Assembly: GCA_017562135.1 (NCBI GenBank)
Contig: QEYB01000535.1
Coordinates: forward strand, 1 to 64,000
DNA length: 64,000 nt
Source: Dipylidium caninum
Taxonomy: Eukaryota > Platyhelminthes > Cestoda > Cyclophyllidea > Dipylidiidae
Direction of reading: 5' to 3'
How positions within the stretch are numbered: the first letter of the stretch is position 1; each line of letters begins with the position of its first letter. Shown here one piece after another: positions 25,616 to 40,600 of this stretch. The notes beneath the pieces were generated by a model. That model was not told the origin of the DNA and searched no databases. It saw only the letters and a list, made by a program, of their open reading frames with translations. The position numbers were made by a program, and so were the translations under genes.

Positions 25616-28600
25616 TTAGACAACGCTTCCGCACCAATTATGAATAAATTCCAAAACATCAATGCATTCTTCATTTCGGTTTACGTTTGCAGCGTAGGTA
25701 AGGCGCTTCCAATCCTCCAGATTAGCCGAATGTTTCCCTTTTTCGGGTGTAAAGGAAATGCCGTCTCGCAGAACAGGATACCCGGTCACTACACATGGCA
25801 AGGCCGAAACTCCATTAGCCGGAGAACGCAGACATGCAACGTAGATTCCTCGTTCATCCTTGGGCAGCACTTGTTCCAATTTCTGGTCCATTGACACCGC
25901 TAGGATCCATTCGCGTACCAACTCGTGCTCAGCGCTGGTGGCATAGGGTTCCTCGGGGATCGGGACTTCCAATGGAATATCTGTTTCCTAATTTTAAATT
26001 GAACACCATCAAAAACATAAAGATAAATTCAAAGTCTACATCATACTTAATGAGTTCTTTTGAAGCACCAATACTTGTAAATGACATCCGAAATATAGCG
26101 ACATTCGTAGCCGCTGGGCGATTTGATATAAAAATTGATAGACGGCTACTTAATGACAGCTTACCTGGAAATCTGTGCTGTCCAGCGCATCAGAGTTACC
26201 TTCGTGATCTTCAATAACTTCCATGAGATCAAGAAAGCGATTTAGAAAGACAAATGACATGCTGTCCCATCCTAGCTTACGACATTGCGTTCCGGCCTCG
26301 AAGAAGGCTTTGTCGGCAGGAATGATGTCCGAATCTCGAAGGAGGGAGATACTCACCTTCGCAGCCAACTAACGATGAATACAGTCTTATAAATTCCAAG
26401 TGTCTTCTTAAATAATCTGTAGTAAATCAAATATAATGATTCGGAGCGTCTAGAGAGCCCTAAAGAGATGCTCAAATAGCGACCTTAATGTTATGAAAAA
26501 TGTCATGTTAATCATTAACAATGAAGGACTTACATCAAAGAGCTTCACTGAGAGCAGTGCTGAACGGGTCGCGTAGTAGTGAGCCACCAGGAACATGCGC
26601 TCAAATATATTCACTACACTGGGCTGAATTTTAACGGCGACAGACGGGAAAGAGACCCGATTGTAGAGGTCAAACAAAGTATTCCTCAAGGTTGCCCATG
26701 TGGGGTATGCGTCTGCTGTTGCCAGATTACGTTGTCCAGTTATTTCCTTCAATATGACAAATGAATTGTGGAAGAATAAGTGGCCAAACAGCCAAGTATC
26801 ACGAATTTGAAATTTACTTGGAATATCCTCTTATAAATGTTGAAGTTTTGGACGTAGGGCGGCGCTCCATGACGTTTGTAGAGAAGAAGAGCGTCGTAGG
26901 TGCGCTTTTCTTTAATCAAAGTGGCAGCATATGCCGCAAGGTATTTGTGCAACAGTTGATGCTCCTGTTCGCCCCTCGTCTCCTGATAGAGGCGTTCTGC
27001 AGCCCCAATGCACTGCTCCCATCGGCCTTGCTCAGCATAGATTTCTATTGCCGAGAAAACGTCCAAATCTGCCAGTTCTTCTGCCTGTCCACTATTCTGC
27101 AACGTTATTTAATGGAATAAATTTTCATTTTAACGCTGTAAGTTTGTTATTTATTTACCTGAGCCTAAACTGCATGGCTACTCACGACTATCAGAAGCTT
27201 ATATATGATTCTAACCTTGAGAAAATCCTTATATTTACTCTCCACATAACACTCGAGGTGGGGCTCCAAGTCTCTGGCAATTTTTCTTGCTTTCTCCCAC
27301 TCTCCACCGGCTATGAAAACATTTACCGCTTCTTCGAACCTGTCAATACTAAGCAGCAATTCTCCAGCCGAAGTATATCGCTGATAGGAGAGAGAATAAG
27401 AAGTGTTACCCAAAAATGTCAATAGAAAAGCAGTTAGGTAAGGAAATATGGTCCACCTGGAGACGGGCCAGCCTGGAAGCGACCAACTCAGTGGCCTGTG
27501 CTGATTTCTCCGGAGTGAGGAATTTCAAAGCAAGGTTAGTAGCATGTACCCAGATATTCTCGCATGTCTCAATAGAGCGGTCTGAAATAGCTTCGCTTTT
27601 GGTTTCTTCGCTGCCACCTTCGCTCTCCGCAAGATTTTCCGGCATAATCTTTAAATATTGCTCAACAGCTTTGAGATATTCTCCACTCGCTTCCAACTGC
27701 CGTGCCAAAGCGAGCAGTGGATGGGTGAAGCCTGTCGCCTGCGTGGGATTTAAGCTGTGGCAACCGCGCATGCCAAGAGAATTTGCGGTGCGTGGTAAAG
27801 GCCTTCGTAGGTCACCGCCACCGTTGCCGCAAATACTGCCGGCAGTTGCGGTCGTCGAGTCTGCACGCACTTTTTCCTCCTCGTATTCATCCTGAAATTG
27901 CAGTTAAGTTTTTATTAAAGTTATAGGGAGGGGGCATTCCACTTATCCTCTCTCGCTTCGCCCATTCTGTCTACCATATGTCGTATATGTTGTCAAACGT
28001 AAAATACTTTCTCGACGAGCAGCTTCGACTGTTGCATGTAATATGACTGAGCGGATTCAGTGAAGCCGTGATCGAAACCTGTGGATCACCTGTGAAGAAT
28101 CACTATTCTACCTAAGGTATTGCCGAGAGATACACTAATTTTATAGGTGTTAAAAATCCCAAGAAGTGATGTGAAATGATCTCACTTAGTTTTTTGGAGG
28201 ATTTCATTTCCCACATCAGGGATGGCGCTGGAAAGTTTTATTAAAGGATACCGATGAAAACGCGTTTGCTATAATAGATTGCATATAGAGGGTGGTCGTA
28301 GAGATTTGGTAAGTTTTTGGCACAGCTAAATGATAATTAAAGTCCTAAAAATCTGACTCCATATGGTTCTTTGTTAATGAAATGAAATAAATAGGTATTT
28401 TTCTAAAACAAGATGGGGTTGTAAAATAGGAGGGAGGAGGGGGGAGGGTAGCTGTACCGAAGGCACAATGTAAGACTTCAATAAGCCGCCTATTCGCATG
28501 TTACAAATTTGGAAATCATAAAACGGAGCCACTATATCAAGAAAAAATCTCATATGAATTGGGTCTGAAAGGCAATTTTTCAGAGCACGAAGCAATCTTA

Positions 28601-31600
28601 CTAGAAGCTCTTGCAACTTGGAAGGGAGATAGGCCTGGGCAACTCGAATGGCGTCCTCCCAGTGCCCAGTCTCGCGGTAGGCTCGAATGGCCATGTCCGG
28701 CCTCTGCGCTCGCAGCAATAAAGCTTCGGCTTGAGCGAAATCCCGCTCGCCGAAAGCAATGCGTGCTTGGCCCAAGAGAACGTCGTTCACACTGTCCGGG
28801 TCGTGGACTTTCGCCACCCGCGCCGCTGACGCCCAGTCCTGATTATGTACATACATAAGCACCGCTTCTCGTGATCGACCCGCCTACAGATTCCAATCAG
28901 AATGGAAGGTGAAAGTATTGTTTGCAAGTGTCAGATGGCCTTGCTCATACCTTAATGAACTGCTCCTCGGCCTCAGACAACTTGCCCTCATCTTCAAGGA
29001 ACATGGCATACTTGTTATGGACCTCAGCAATCTTCTCCGGAGAGCATGATCGCGCTAATTCGAAGGCAAACTCAAAGACACAGTGCTCGGTAGCATAGTC
29101 GATGGCGGTGTAGAGAAGGCCGAGGCGGTTAAGGAGACGCACTGCAGAGTCGCTACCGAGGTGTTTGGCCCACAGGAAGGCTACTTGCTTGCGCAGTTCC
29201 GGTTGTTCTCGACACTCACCGGCTACGCGAAAAGCCTCTTCCCAAAGGTCGCGTGTTCGGTACATGTTCACAGCAGACTTCCACTCACCGGCCTACAATA
29301 CAACAGTCAACAAGTAATTATTTGACATCATAATCCCATTTTCAGGCGAATTGGTAACAGAGTCATAAAGCGTTTAAAATTAAGCTTTCGTTGTGTTCTA
29401 GGAAATAAGAGTTGTTTTCCACTGCATGCCGATATAAAGTAGTCTGAGTTATTGTCATGTCACAATTGCTTTACAGCTTTAAAATTTTCAGCTCCTAACC
29501 GTGTTGCAAAGTGGAACAAAGCCGATAAGCAAGTATGAATAATGAGGGAAAATTTTCACGTGGCTAGAATAGCATTATCAAGCATTCTTAAATTGAGGAG
29601 AGGCAGCACTCGACATCACAAATATGCTTTCCCCAAAAAACATTCAACGAATAGTGGCCAGAAGATATTGCAGAAATACAAGGGCAAAATACCTCCATGT
29701 AGTATTGTTCTGCTTGACGCAGGTTACCCTCGCACTCCAGTTCCTGAGCAATACGTATTAGGGTCTGTTCGAGTAGCTCCGGCTTATTAGTTCGCACCAA
29801 GCGAGCCATTTCGCGATACTGGTGGTGGTTTTTGTACATCGTCACGGCTCGATCAACACGCTTAATCGTTAAGTAAAGCCTCTCCGCCTCCTTCAGTTTC
29901 CCGTTATGCTCCAAACTCTCAGCCTGGCGCATATACATCCTGAAAAAAGCGGACACCACATAAAGCTTTCGAAAGACATAATAATGCGCCATTACAATAG
30001 GTGTAAAAAAAGGAAATAAATGTCAGTGTCAAGAGTCTTAAATAGGAAATTTCACTGTTATGCTCAATTCCAAGGACCAAGGAGGAAGTTGAATGAAGCA
30101 GACAGAACGCAAATTAATAGCAATGAACATGCTCAGCGTACGCGGCAAGATCTTCCTGTTGCATATTGGCGACGGCTAGGGCATGGGCCTCTTCCCACAT
30201 ACCAGCCTCGGTGTACATTTCGATGGCGAGCTTGGGCTCGCCAGCGGCCACAAAGGCCCTCTCCGCCTGTGCGAACTGCCGTGTGCGCGCGTAGTACTGC
30301 GCCAATTCCAGTCGGTACGGCGCCACAGCAGCGATGGTCACCGCCTCTGTGGCACCTCCGACCTCCATACTCGCGAGTATCTCCTCCGCCTTATTCCACT
30401 CCCCTGCCTTCACGGCTGCTTGCAGTGCTTTGATGCATGCCCTTTGAAGGAGAGCGAGAAACGGATAATGCTTGGATGAAGATTATTATCTATTGGAATG
30501 GAAAAGATAAAAGCAGCTGCAATGATTTCAAAGTATTTGGCCAGTTATTGACTGTGAGATAGCGTTGGACTGAATCAGGTGTTAAAATCTGTAGGAAAAT
30601 CCTCATTCTCTTGGTTAAATCAAACATCATCTAAGTAGGGTAGAGTCAACTGAGATGTTTGTACCCAGCCTCGATGAAATGGTTAATAGCGGCATCCATC
30701 TTCCGCTGAAGGACAAGATGATTGCCCCATTCTTCCTCCAGATGTACCACCTCAGAAGGAAAGTGTTCACGAGCAACGTCAAGAGCTTTCTGAAAAGCAC
30801 CGCTGGAGCGATAGCAACGCATCGCGGCCTCGTGCTGCCTCAGTCGTGTATACAACTCTCCTGCCTTCTCCTGCCGACCAGCTCGCACCAGTGCCTATAC
30901 GAAAAAATTTGTTTAATTCGCCTGTTCACTCAGACTTCCCCATGTTGTTAATGACTGGTAGGTAGGATCTAATGATATCCACTGTTCCGATTTGAGTGGC
31001 CACCAAAGCAGACTAGTACGTTACTGAAGACAACCACGCCTGGACGTTGCCAGTCAGAAATAAGACCAATGCAGCGCTGGTGAGAGTTGAGACGTATGTC
31101 ATAGTGTATACTCGTAGAGAGGTCCGTGAAAACACTACTGGCTCCGGTATTATGTCGAATGATTAAAAAATAATAAAACAAATCACAAGTCGTTGCAATG
31201 TGTGCGACTACCGACGATCGACATGAAAGGCTGAAGAGATAATATCCAAAAAAGAGATGGATTTATGATTCACGTAGAAATAACACCTCGCTGTCTAGCT
31301 CATTATAATCTAACAACAACCAAAATGTTAATGAATTCAGTATTTTAGTCTTGTATTCCTACTTTTGGTGAGTAGCCAACCGGGTTTTCAGTAAGAATGT
31401 ATTAGTGTTTTAGATTATGATATCCAATCATGACCTCAAAGATGATGAGAGTGGTATAAATTACATAAAAAAGGTTTTTTTTGGGATAATTGTATCATCA
31501 CAAGTTTGATTTGTTAGCAAAAAGGTTGATAACAGGTATGAGATATACCAAGAAAAGGCATACGAATCATTAAAATTTCAGAAAAAGTTAGACAGAAACG

Positions 31601-34171
31601 TCGCTTTTCACAGTAGCCTAACGTATGACGACGAAATGTAAGTTCATAATTGTAAAGACACCTGTGAGTGCCCAAATGACAGAGAAATGTAGTGATGTAC
31701 TTGCGCTATTTGTTCCAATATGGCACGGTCCTCAGAAAGTGAGGCATCAGACAATGCGACAGCTGCAGCCTTTCCGGGAACAGAAGCTCGCAGATAAAGG
31801 CTGATGGCTGCAGTGTTGTCACCATCTCTAGCACGAAAATCGCCCAACATCTCCGTCTGCCCCGTCTCCGTTAGCCACCTATGATAGTCCTCCCGCAGAC
31901 CTTCCAGCTTTGGCCAGCGCTTGGCTTCTGCAATCTACAAATGCGCAAGAATATGGATGTGCACTCTTAGATTTATACAACAACGATAACTACATATTAC
32001 CGGTCCTCATTCACCTCTAGAGCCTCCTCGTATCTGTGCAAGTTAGTATACATAATAATAGCCTCGTCCACCGCGTTGTGTTCAAGGTAGAGAGCCTCGG
32101 CAAGCTTAAAATCACCTCTGAGGATAAGTAATCTGGCCTGAACCTTATAATGATGCGGATTCCCTTCCTGTTCGGCTATATTTCTGGTAACTTGAAGGTA
32201 CTGAGATTTGCTAAAAAGACCCAAGGCGGCATAGCAACGTTCGGCGACAAAAAGGTTTCCTGTTTCAAGGGCCTTATCCGAGAGCTTTTCCCACATGGTC
32301 TTAGTCTCTTCTACCAACTCCAGTGAATCAAGAAAAGTTACAGCTCTTTCCAAGTCTCCATCATCCATAGCAGTTCCGAACTCAAGGAGACTATTGTCAA
32401 GTGGATAGCGGACTTTTGTCATACCTTTCAATAAAAGGATTTCTGTTTTACCAAAAGAGCGTTCAATACCGATGATATCACCACCCTGTAGGGGAAGTGT
32501 TGTCACTCTGTCAGCAGCCTCTATATTGTACCATATACAAATATTTTCCTTCGACTGAGCTATCACAGCATCACTTTGAGGAATCCACTGGACGAAAGAA
32601 CAGAAGGTTAAAAGGACGATGGAAGCAGATGTTGCTATGACAAAAAGGATCAACTGATGTCTCCTATCTTTCATCAGAAGGTGATTTGTATTTTCACTCA
32701 GCTCCAGCCAATCAATGTACGTATCGTGTGCGTAATGTCCAACTGTGAGTCCAGTTAACAAATTTATCACATTTACAGTCTTAGGATCCAACATGTAGGC
32801 AATTTTTTTACTGGCAGCCAAGTCTCTTTTGCTTCTCTCATTTATGCGAACACTGAATAGATGGGGGTTGGTTTGTTCTGTACGTACAGAAGCTAGAATT
32901 TCGGAGGATCCATACTCGACAACAAAGAGTTCACCGGCACCGAAGATGACACTGAATAATCCGTTGGAGAACATTACTTTGTATTTGTTTTTGCTTTTTT
33001 TCCAACACACTTCACTTTGTTTTTTGGTAATTATATGCGCCAGGATAAGTGTGTCTGAAGTATGTGCCAATAGATGTTTGTCATCACCCATAATTTTGAC
33101 ATCTTCTATTTCGTACCCATAATTAGATCTAAGTATAGTTTTGTCCTGTGTATTTCTATTAAGAACAATAACTTGACTAGGCCCAACGTAAACCAACTCG
33201 AAATTCTTTAATGCTTTTCTTTTCAAACAGCAGTCAAATTGATCAACACCTCCGTAAAAGGTTCCAACTGTCAATTTCATGCCATCAGACCTCCAACTTA
33301 AGGCAGTTATGGTGTAGAGGTTTTCGATAAACTTTGAAAGACATTCCTCCCAAACATTTTTCTGATTACTATACTTGTATATGCGTATTTTATTAAAACT
33401 CCCGACTGCAACAAGCTGTCCATCCGGACCTGGAATGGCGGAGGTCGATTCCTTCTCGGTGGGATCTCTGGAATAATCAAACTGTTGGCGCACTTTTCCA
33501 TCGCTGCCATAAATACAAAGCCTTCTGTCGAAGCCAGCGGCAAAAAGGGAATTGCCGGCCCATGTTAAAACAAAGGGTGGGACCGCATGGGTTGCCACCT
33601 TGCCTTGCAGCACATAATTGTTGTCGTCGTCAAGGATATATCGAACAATTTTACCGTCTGCATGACCGGAAACAAATCCTCTTCCGGATAGGTTTGAGGC
33701 CAGTGATACTACGTAAGACCCCGAGGTTACAATGGTTGCAGATTTATTATTCCGCGTGTTTGCCACACGAACTTTCCCGTCTATTAAGCCCATTATTATA
33801 TGATGTTCAGAAGGCCAAATTATGCAAGTTACAGGGTTTCGTTGAGGGAATTTGTTACATATTGCTTTTTTGTCTTCCCAACTTTCACCGAGTTTATATA
33901 CGAATACGATGTTATCAGATTGAGCGATTGCCAGTTTTGTAGAATCAAGAGAGAAGGAAAGCCCAGTAACAACATAACTTTTCTTCGATTTTCCATCAGC
34001 TGGTTTAGTTGAAAACCTCTCCCTCCGCTCACCATCTTCGTCAAATAAGACAATCAGGCGGTCACTTGTTGCAACGGCTAATCTTTTATTATTAGGAGAC
34101 CAAATTAGAGAAGATATTTTCGATTCAACAGACTGGTGGGAGATTAAAGTTTTCACGTACTTGAGGTGCAT
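25616..34171 (-). CDS. IFT172: Intraflagellar transport protein 172, complete, 13 exons
   Basis: IFT172 is a core IFT-B subunit needed to build cilia and turn trains round at the ciliary tip. Exons: 34171-32015, 31934-31701, 30894-30665, 30441-30142, 29939-29693, 29292-28951, 28883-28602, 27891-27457, 27380-27216, 27096-26818, 26746-26534, 26368-26165 and 25987-25616; all donors are GT. The first exon alone encodes the WD-repeat half (start [20 protein letters not shown], with [20 protein letters not shown] and [11 protein letters not shown]). The rest is the TPR-like helical half, with CFSALG-type repeats, [64 protein letters not shown] and [17 protein letters not shown]. It ends [10 protein letters not shown], the family C-terminus. 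Total is about 1,750 residues, as usual. Exon 8 carries a low-complexity insert of some 40 residues absent from human. No frameshift was met. Confidence 0.97.
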
Positions 34172-34675
34172 TTCTCTTAGGTAACAGATAAATCAAACGT
34201 GAGCAAATAGCTATAGCAACCAAGCGCATTAAAACTTGCTCCGATTAGAGAATCAAAGATTAATACTCAACAAATAATAAATAAAGCGGCAGCACAATTA
34301 ATTATTAAATTAAAAGCGCAATGTGATGGAGGAATCCCTAACATCATGCTCGAGGGAAGCCATCTCTGGTAGGCGCTGCAAAAGCGGCTTGACAAACCTA
34401 TTGACTTAACATTCCGACAGTAATTGCAGCTAATAAGTATGGCGAAATCGTTTTTGTGAAATTGCATGGGATTACTATTGGCATAATCCGGCCGTCAGGA
34501 TCGTTCACGTTGAGTTGCCATCCAGGCCCGCAGCCAGCAAAATAAATATTTCAAATTAATATAACATATTTTACGTACTTAAGCGTGCACACGTACTTGT
34601 TTTTGTATCAACTTAATTACTTTATGCAATTGATACATGTCCTTGAAATGCGTAGTATCTTTTAATAGTGCTTTT
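34172..34675. promoter_or_regulatory. Shared upstream region between IFT172 and the EGFR-like gene
   Basis: The two genes start head to head with 504 nt between their ATGs, so this AT-rich stretch must hold both promoters unless a distant 5' exon exists. I see no clear TATA box or other defined element. Confidence 0.5.
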
Positions 34676-37600
34676 ATGGATTATCGCTTCGCTATAATAT
34701 GGATGTTCGGGGCGATATCAGGTAAAATGCATTTAATAATCCTCACCGTATAGCGGCCTTCGTAACTGATGTTGGAAAATATAGAGGTAATGGCACTAAT
34801 AAACTTAATTGGGTAGTCTGTTTGAGCCAAATGAACGAGATCAGCGGATTTCCCCTTGATGGATCATACGAATATCTTAAAAGATCCTTTTCCTTGCATT
34901 GCACACATATCATTGGAAATCTAATAATTTTTGGTCTGTATCCGAATGGTATGCTTTGCCTCCATTTTATTTAGTCAAAATTGAATCCTTAATCGTTTTT
35001 AATGAAATGTAAACAATCGGATCGATAAGTGATCTGTTTTTCCACCACCCTTCTTAAAGTTTTTGTAGGAATAATTGACTTTGTCCGCCAAAGATTTTCC
35101 TCACATTTATATTTGGTCGAATTGTCATGTATGTTAAGATAGTAAAATGTTCAGTGGTTACGAATAAACCTATATTGTATGTCATTCAAGAACATATAGA
35201 GTTTTTTAGGTATTATTCCGATTTTAGCTGAGGTTTAATTGGTGTCGATGTCTCTATTTATTCTCACAAATGTGTATCTTTTCATGATAACACCTATTTT
35301 ATGGCCCTTTGAAGTGTAATTACCTCGCTTCTGTTTTAAATGCTACGAGAAATTTTTCATTTCTAGCAAATGGTTCCGACCCAGATCTGGCTTTTCTAAG
35401 CAGCATTGAAGAAATTAGCGGATTTTTAATAATAATGAATTCCAGTGTTACTGAAATTCCGCTTTCGGGACTTAAAATTATTCGCGGAATGGGAAATCTT
35501 TACAAAATTCGGGACCAACTGCCGCATGCGTCTTTGCTCATTCGACATACATACACTTCACAAAGGATCATCCAAAGAATCAATTTTAGTAGTCTCCGAG
35601 GTGAAGTCGCTTAAAAATACCTTATTTATTTGTTGCCGTTTTTCCATTTGTACGAGTAATTTATTTGTATTTGGGTAGTTACCACTTTTCGTCACTTTTT
35701 CTTGTTTACACATATGAACTGTTATGCTTAACCGTTATAATGAGGATAGGGATGTTGGGCAAAATATCTTTCTCCGCATTTATTTACTGGACTTTGCGGC
35801 ACATACTTGATCTTAATATGCAAACTTTGATGGTACATTACCGGTCTCGAGATGCCATCAATGTTGTGAGCCACTTACCTATATTTTCCAAGTGAATATA
35901 AACTTGTTGGAATATGAACGATTATCTAGATCATACTTTCATTTGTATTTTTTTGGTTTATAGTTTATGTAACTAAAGGACTCGATAGTGTTCTCTTTAT
36001 TTGGTGAAATTTGCTAGAATTATTGCAATGTCAGCTCAACTGAGAACCTTTTTTAACCATGATCGTTACATGGAGTTTTGTGCCACTTCAAGCAGTTTTT
36101 TTTATATAACACTAACATCATTTATGATCAGAGAATGTTATAGAAATTGACGTTGTGGTTTGTTAATTGTAAGTTTTAAGAACTGAATACTTCAAAGCCT
36201 GCTTGGAGTAAATACTGTAACAATTTATCTAGGAAAATTGTCTTGCTCTTTATTTTTCCACATGCTTTCCGTCGATTTCTGCAAAACGCCTTTTTCCACA
36301 TATTTCTTAACTGACCCGAATAACAAAGATACATCTATTTATGTCTTTTGTTATGATTTCGCTATTCAACAAAAAATTGAGGTTCTAAACAGAGACAATT
36401 TTGATTACTCTCTGCCAACTAACATCAGTCACATTTTTTTCACACTTGACTGTTTTCAGAGCAAAATTGTTTTGGCTCCTCACTGTTTTATTTAATTCCC
36501 TACGGAAGCGTGAGGAGTACTGCGGTTCCAAACCTTAATTCATGTGCTAAATTTTAGGTAAAAATACAGCTACTTGGACGTCACTGTGTGCTAACTTTGG
36601 GTTAAATCACACTAGTGCATTTTTCCAGGTGGCAGAGTACATCCATGTGTCCATAATTACAACAATATTTTTCATATTAAATATAATTTGGTTTCAGTCA
36701 TTCAAAATGGGGACATCTACATTTTGGACAACCCAAGAGGATGCAACTTGACACCAGGAATATCATGGAATAAACTTTTGTCAAATCCCGCTATACAACG
36801 AGTTCACAATTCGCTTTCCTCGAATCTCGATGCAGATAACCATACGCCTGTGGAACTCTGCCCATCAGCCTCAGGTAAAAGCCTGTCATACGGGCTTCGC
36901 AATTTGCGAAGGATTGTTGTGCCAGAAACCTGGTTAGTGACACTCTCGATACGTATGCAAAATCCCACGTAAGAGAGTTGAGTGCACAGGGTTAGGTTGT
37001 TCTGATGAGCGCACACAGGTAAATGCTGATGCCAAATGCAAAAAGACTCATCGATTGAGAACAATAAGCACGTTTTCCTGCCTCAAGGATATATAATTTC
37101 TCCACAAGGCAAAATAGATTGTAAACTTGAAGTTATACGATTTAATTCCACTAGGCACATATGCAGGTGTGTGAAGCCTTTAGAAAGGGACACGTGTTGT
37201 GCTAATCTGTTGCTTTGTAAATAGATATTTAAGAGAATGGATGCACTTTTCGATAAATGTTTTGCGATCACGCTTTTCAAAGTGGTCCCTTTTGAGCAAA
37301 AACTCATTCTTCCTATAAAACACACATCTCTGTTCAAACCTTAGGCGGTAAGTTTATAGGCCAACGGTTACCATTGACGTACTCGTCGATGTAGAATGGC
37401 GTAAACGCTAACTCGCCTCATTCCATTCCCTAATGATTCCGTAATGTTTTCGCCATTGCACGGATGGGAACTACGAGGAGTATTTTGTCACTTGTTCACC
37501 TTTCTTCCGCTCTTTATGGAATTTATCCATAAAAAATTTCCCAACAACGCTTCCGAGTGCGGATTTCTTAATAATATGTCTTTGTAACCCATCACACTGT

Positions 37601-40600
37601 TTTCTGTCATAATTCAAAGCTAAATTACTTCTATATTTATCGAGCTTAGTCTAATTTCCAACGGTGTGGTAATTTATTTGCATAATCTCACTTGATTTCG
37701 AAATCAGAACGCGTGACTCTTACGGTACGGTCTGCTTTTAATTAGTTGAACATTAATTTACATGATTTTACACGTTTTCCACTAACAGATTCATCTGTAT
37801 TTCAGACATTAACTCCATAAACGGTGTAGTTATCCAATTTACCTTGAAACCCACATTTAATTGAGTCACTCTCCTCAAAATTACACGATAATATTTGTGC
37901 AGATCTCTGTTCATGTCCCAAAATTCTTCCCATGTCATTAAATGAGTGGATAATAGCGGGAGCAGCATATTCACTGCCAAAAAAGGAAGGTATGTAGAAA
38001 AATATAACGTTTAAATCCTCAAATCACCTCTTTACGAATATCGCGAAATGACCTTAAGGAGAGCGATTCGTAAGGAACAAAAAATTTTAAGAGACTATTC
38101 ATTACACATTAGATCACATTCGAAATGTAGCGTTGAAGCGCGAAATTTATTTCTCTGATTGACTTGTATATCGCATTACTGTGTGAACTTTGTCTGATAG
38201 AAGTTTCCTCTCTCCACTGTTCACTCAGGGAGTTGAGCCCCTTTAGTGCGTCGCAATATGTTTTCTGCTGCTTGCCGCGTTCATTAATGAACTTGATCCG
38301 ACACTTCACCGATCGAGAAGTGAGTAACCCAAGGAGTTTCAGTGGCAGAGGCCGACACGTTACCAAGATGGCTACCAGACCGTGCGCAACGCACACACAT
38401 TACGGGTGGGTTGTGTCTTCACTTGCCGGGGATAACGATGGTAGAAGACATGAAGGTGTCAGAAGAGAATATCTTAATTAGCGCTCCTTTCTTTGGGCTC
38501 GAGCTACTTGGAGTATATTTCATAGAATGAGGGAGAGAGCGAAATCCCGGAGTCAGGAGTGACATGTTCAAAAGCGCCCGTAAGTTCGGTTTATCCGTAG
38601 CAGAGGTATGATCTGGTAGTGCCCAGGGAAGGAGGAAGTCGTTTCCAATTTCTGTGGAGAATTCTTTCCCCTAAGTTATCTTATCCACTTTATCAACTAT
38701 CTCAAATGATTTCCAAATGTGTAGGCGACTCAGGATGCCAACGCGGTAATGTGACACCCACTTGAATGAAAGCGAGCCTGAAGGCCTTGTTTTTCTGCAC
38801 AAATTAGCCTATACCCTCGAGCGTCAATTCCAGTCTTGCCTTTGATAGTTCATTACTTTTAATGAAGGCGTCGGTAACCTTTGGGCTTTTTTGATCATCC
38901 CCACTTTAAAGAGACGTCATGTGAGATGGCACACACGGAAAGGCGATGGTTGTAATAATTTGCTTAAATGATGGACCCATTGTCAAACCTTATCTTTTGT
39001 CATCGCGGCACCAGCAAAGTGTGACTGGCAACGAAGTACTCAGCCTCTTGACCTCATAATGTGCACAAATTTCATTAATCTGAATGAGGTATTTGGGGTG
39101 AATATTCGCACAATGATTTATTACTTCTTTCCTAAATTCGCAGGAATTTTAATTTATAAAGCTCCTCTCCCACCATTCTCTTGTCAGCTGACTATTAAGA
39201 AAAATTTAATCGCAGTTCCCACTTTTGGTCTGCTCCTATTGAAATACAACAACAGGACCATTCCACTTACGTTCTGGTACGGAGCTCTGAGATTTGTGTG
39301 TAGACCGCCGTCTACCGCCAGTGGCGTTAGTAGCACGAATGTTAAACCAAATTGCCACAGCTCTCACTTGTTTGCGCTTCTCCGACCAGATTTGGCTAGA
39401 AACTTCACCCTGGTATGCGTCGAAGCTGGCTAATGACATGTTCGAGGTGAATTGGTGGGTCCCGCATGGCAACGTGAAAAAAAAGACAGGTCGCCTTCCA
39501 GTCGGTCTCGAGCGATGATAGTGTTGCCACTCCTCCCGGCACCATTCCTATGTTTAACAGCTCACAAAGCCCATCACCAGTCGACTTCTACTGTTGGCAT
39601 AAATTTAACGTCGAGTATTAGCCTCTTACGCAGATTTTTTGTGTTTCAGTGCAATTCACGAGGCTGGCATTTAAAGTGTCCTAAAAGTTTGAGCAGTCAC
39701 TTCATAGACACATTGACAAGTCCCGGTGGTCTAGCTTAAGACGTCCAATCTTGGCGCCATAATTTTGAGCACAAATGGCATTACACTGAAACTTAGAGGG
39801 AGAGTCGCGAGTCAACCAAACTGACATTAGCAACGCGAAAAATTTACTGGTTTGAGTATTTTAAGGAAGTTTCAATGAGAAGGGTCTACTGTCCTCCCCC
39901 ACACCATCTTTTATTCATTCGATCATCTGCTAGCAAGCTTAACAACCACAAAGAGTATGGTCCCTAATTCTTCTTTTCACACAAATGGCTTTAGCAGCAT
40001 TAGGCGCTCGAAAAGTGGCTGGTAGGGTTGTAGTCGCAAATCTCGATGCAAACTAGTAGCCGGCTGAAGATGTTTAACCTGTTCTAGAGCGCAGCACCAG
40101 TTTCCCCTTGATTACAGTTAAATTCCTTGCGACCTTTGTCATGAATGTTTGAGTCTTCATGCGGAAGTCCCCCAGATTGGGACGTTTGTCATAAGTGTGT
40201 GAACCCAGTTACGGGGTAGTTCTTATAAACAGTTTGAGGATGGAAACTACGGAGTATCAGGCATCAGCTACTTCAAAGTGACCTGTGTCTTGTCCTTCTA
40301 ATCTCCTGACCCTATTACGAGTTCTCACTTTACAAATATCACGTCTCACAGAGTGGTGCTAGCTTTTTTCGCATCCACCTATCTACAAGTGGCGACGGAA
40401 ATCTGCTTGGTATTATCACGTGCGATAGTAAGGTTAAACAATAAGACCACTTGAGAATACGGGAGCCCTGAGACTGAGGGACATACAGCCTGTAGGCTAT
40501 TTCCTTATTTTACGGCATATATCGGGGCTGATTTGGAGCTCGAGCAGCAACGTAAGTTGTGTTTACTTCAATGACCAAAGCGCCTAATCCACACCGATTC

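Noticed and set aside
36238..36495. Open frame with DPNNKDTSIYVFCYDFAI as an extra EGFR exon
   Set aside because: The exons at 35367-35600 and 36698-36874 already join in phase and give continuous L1-domain similarity, leaving no room for it.
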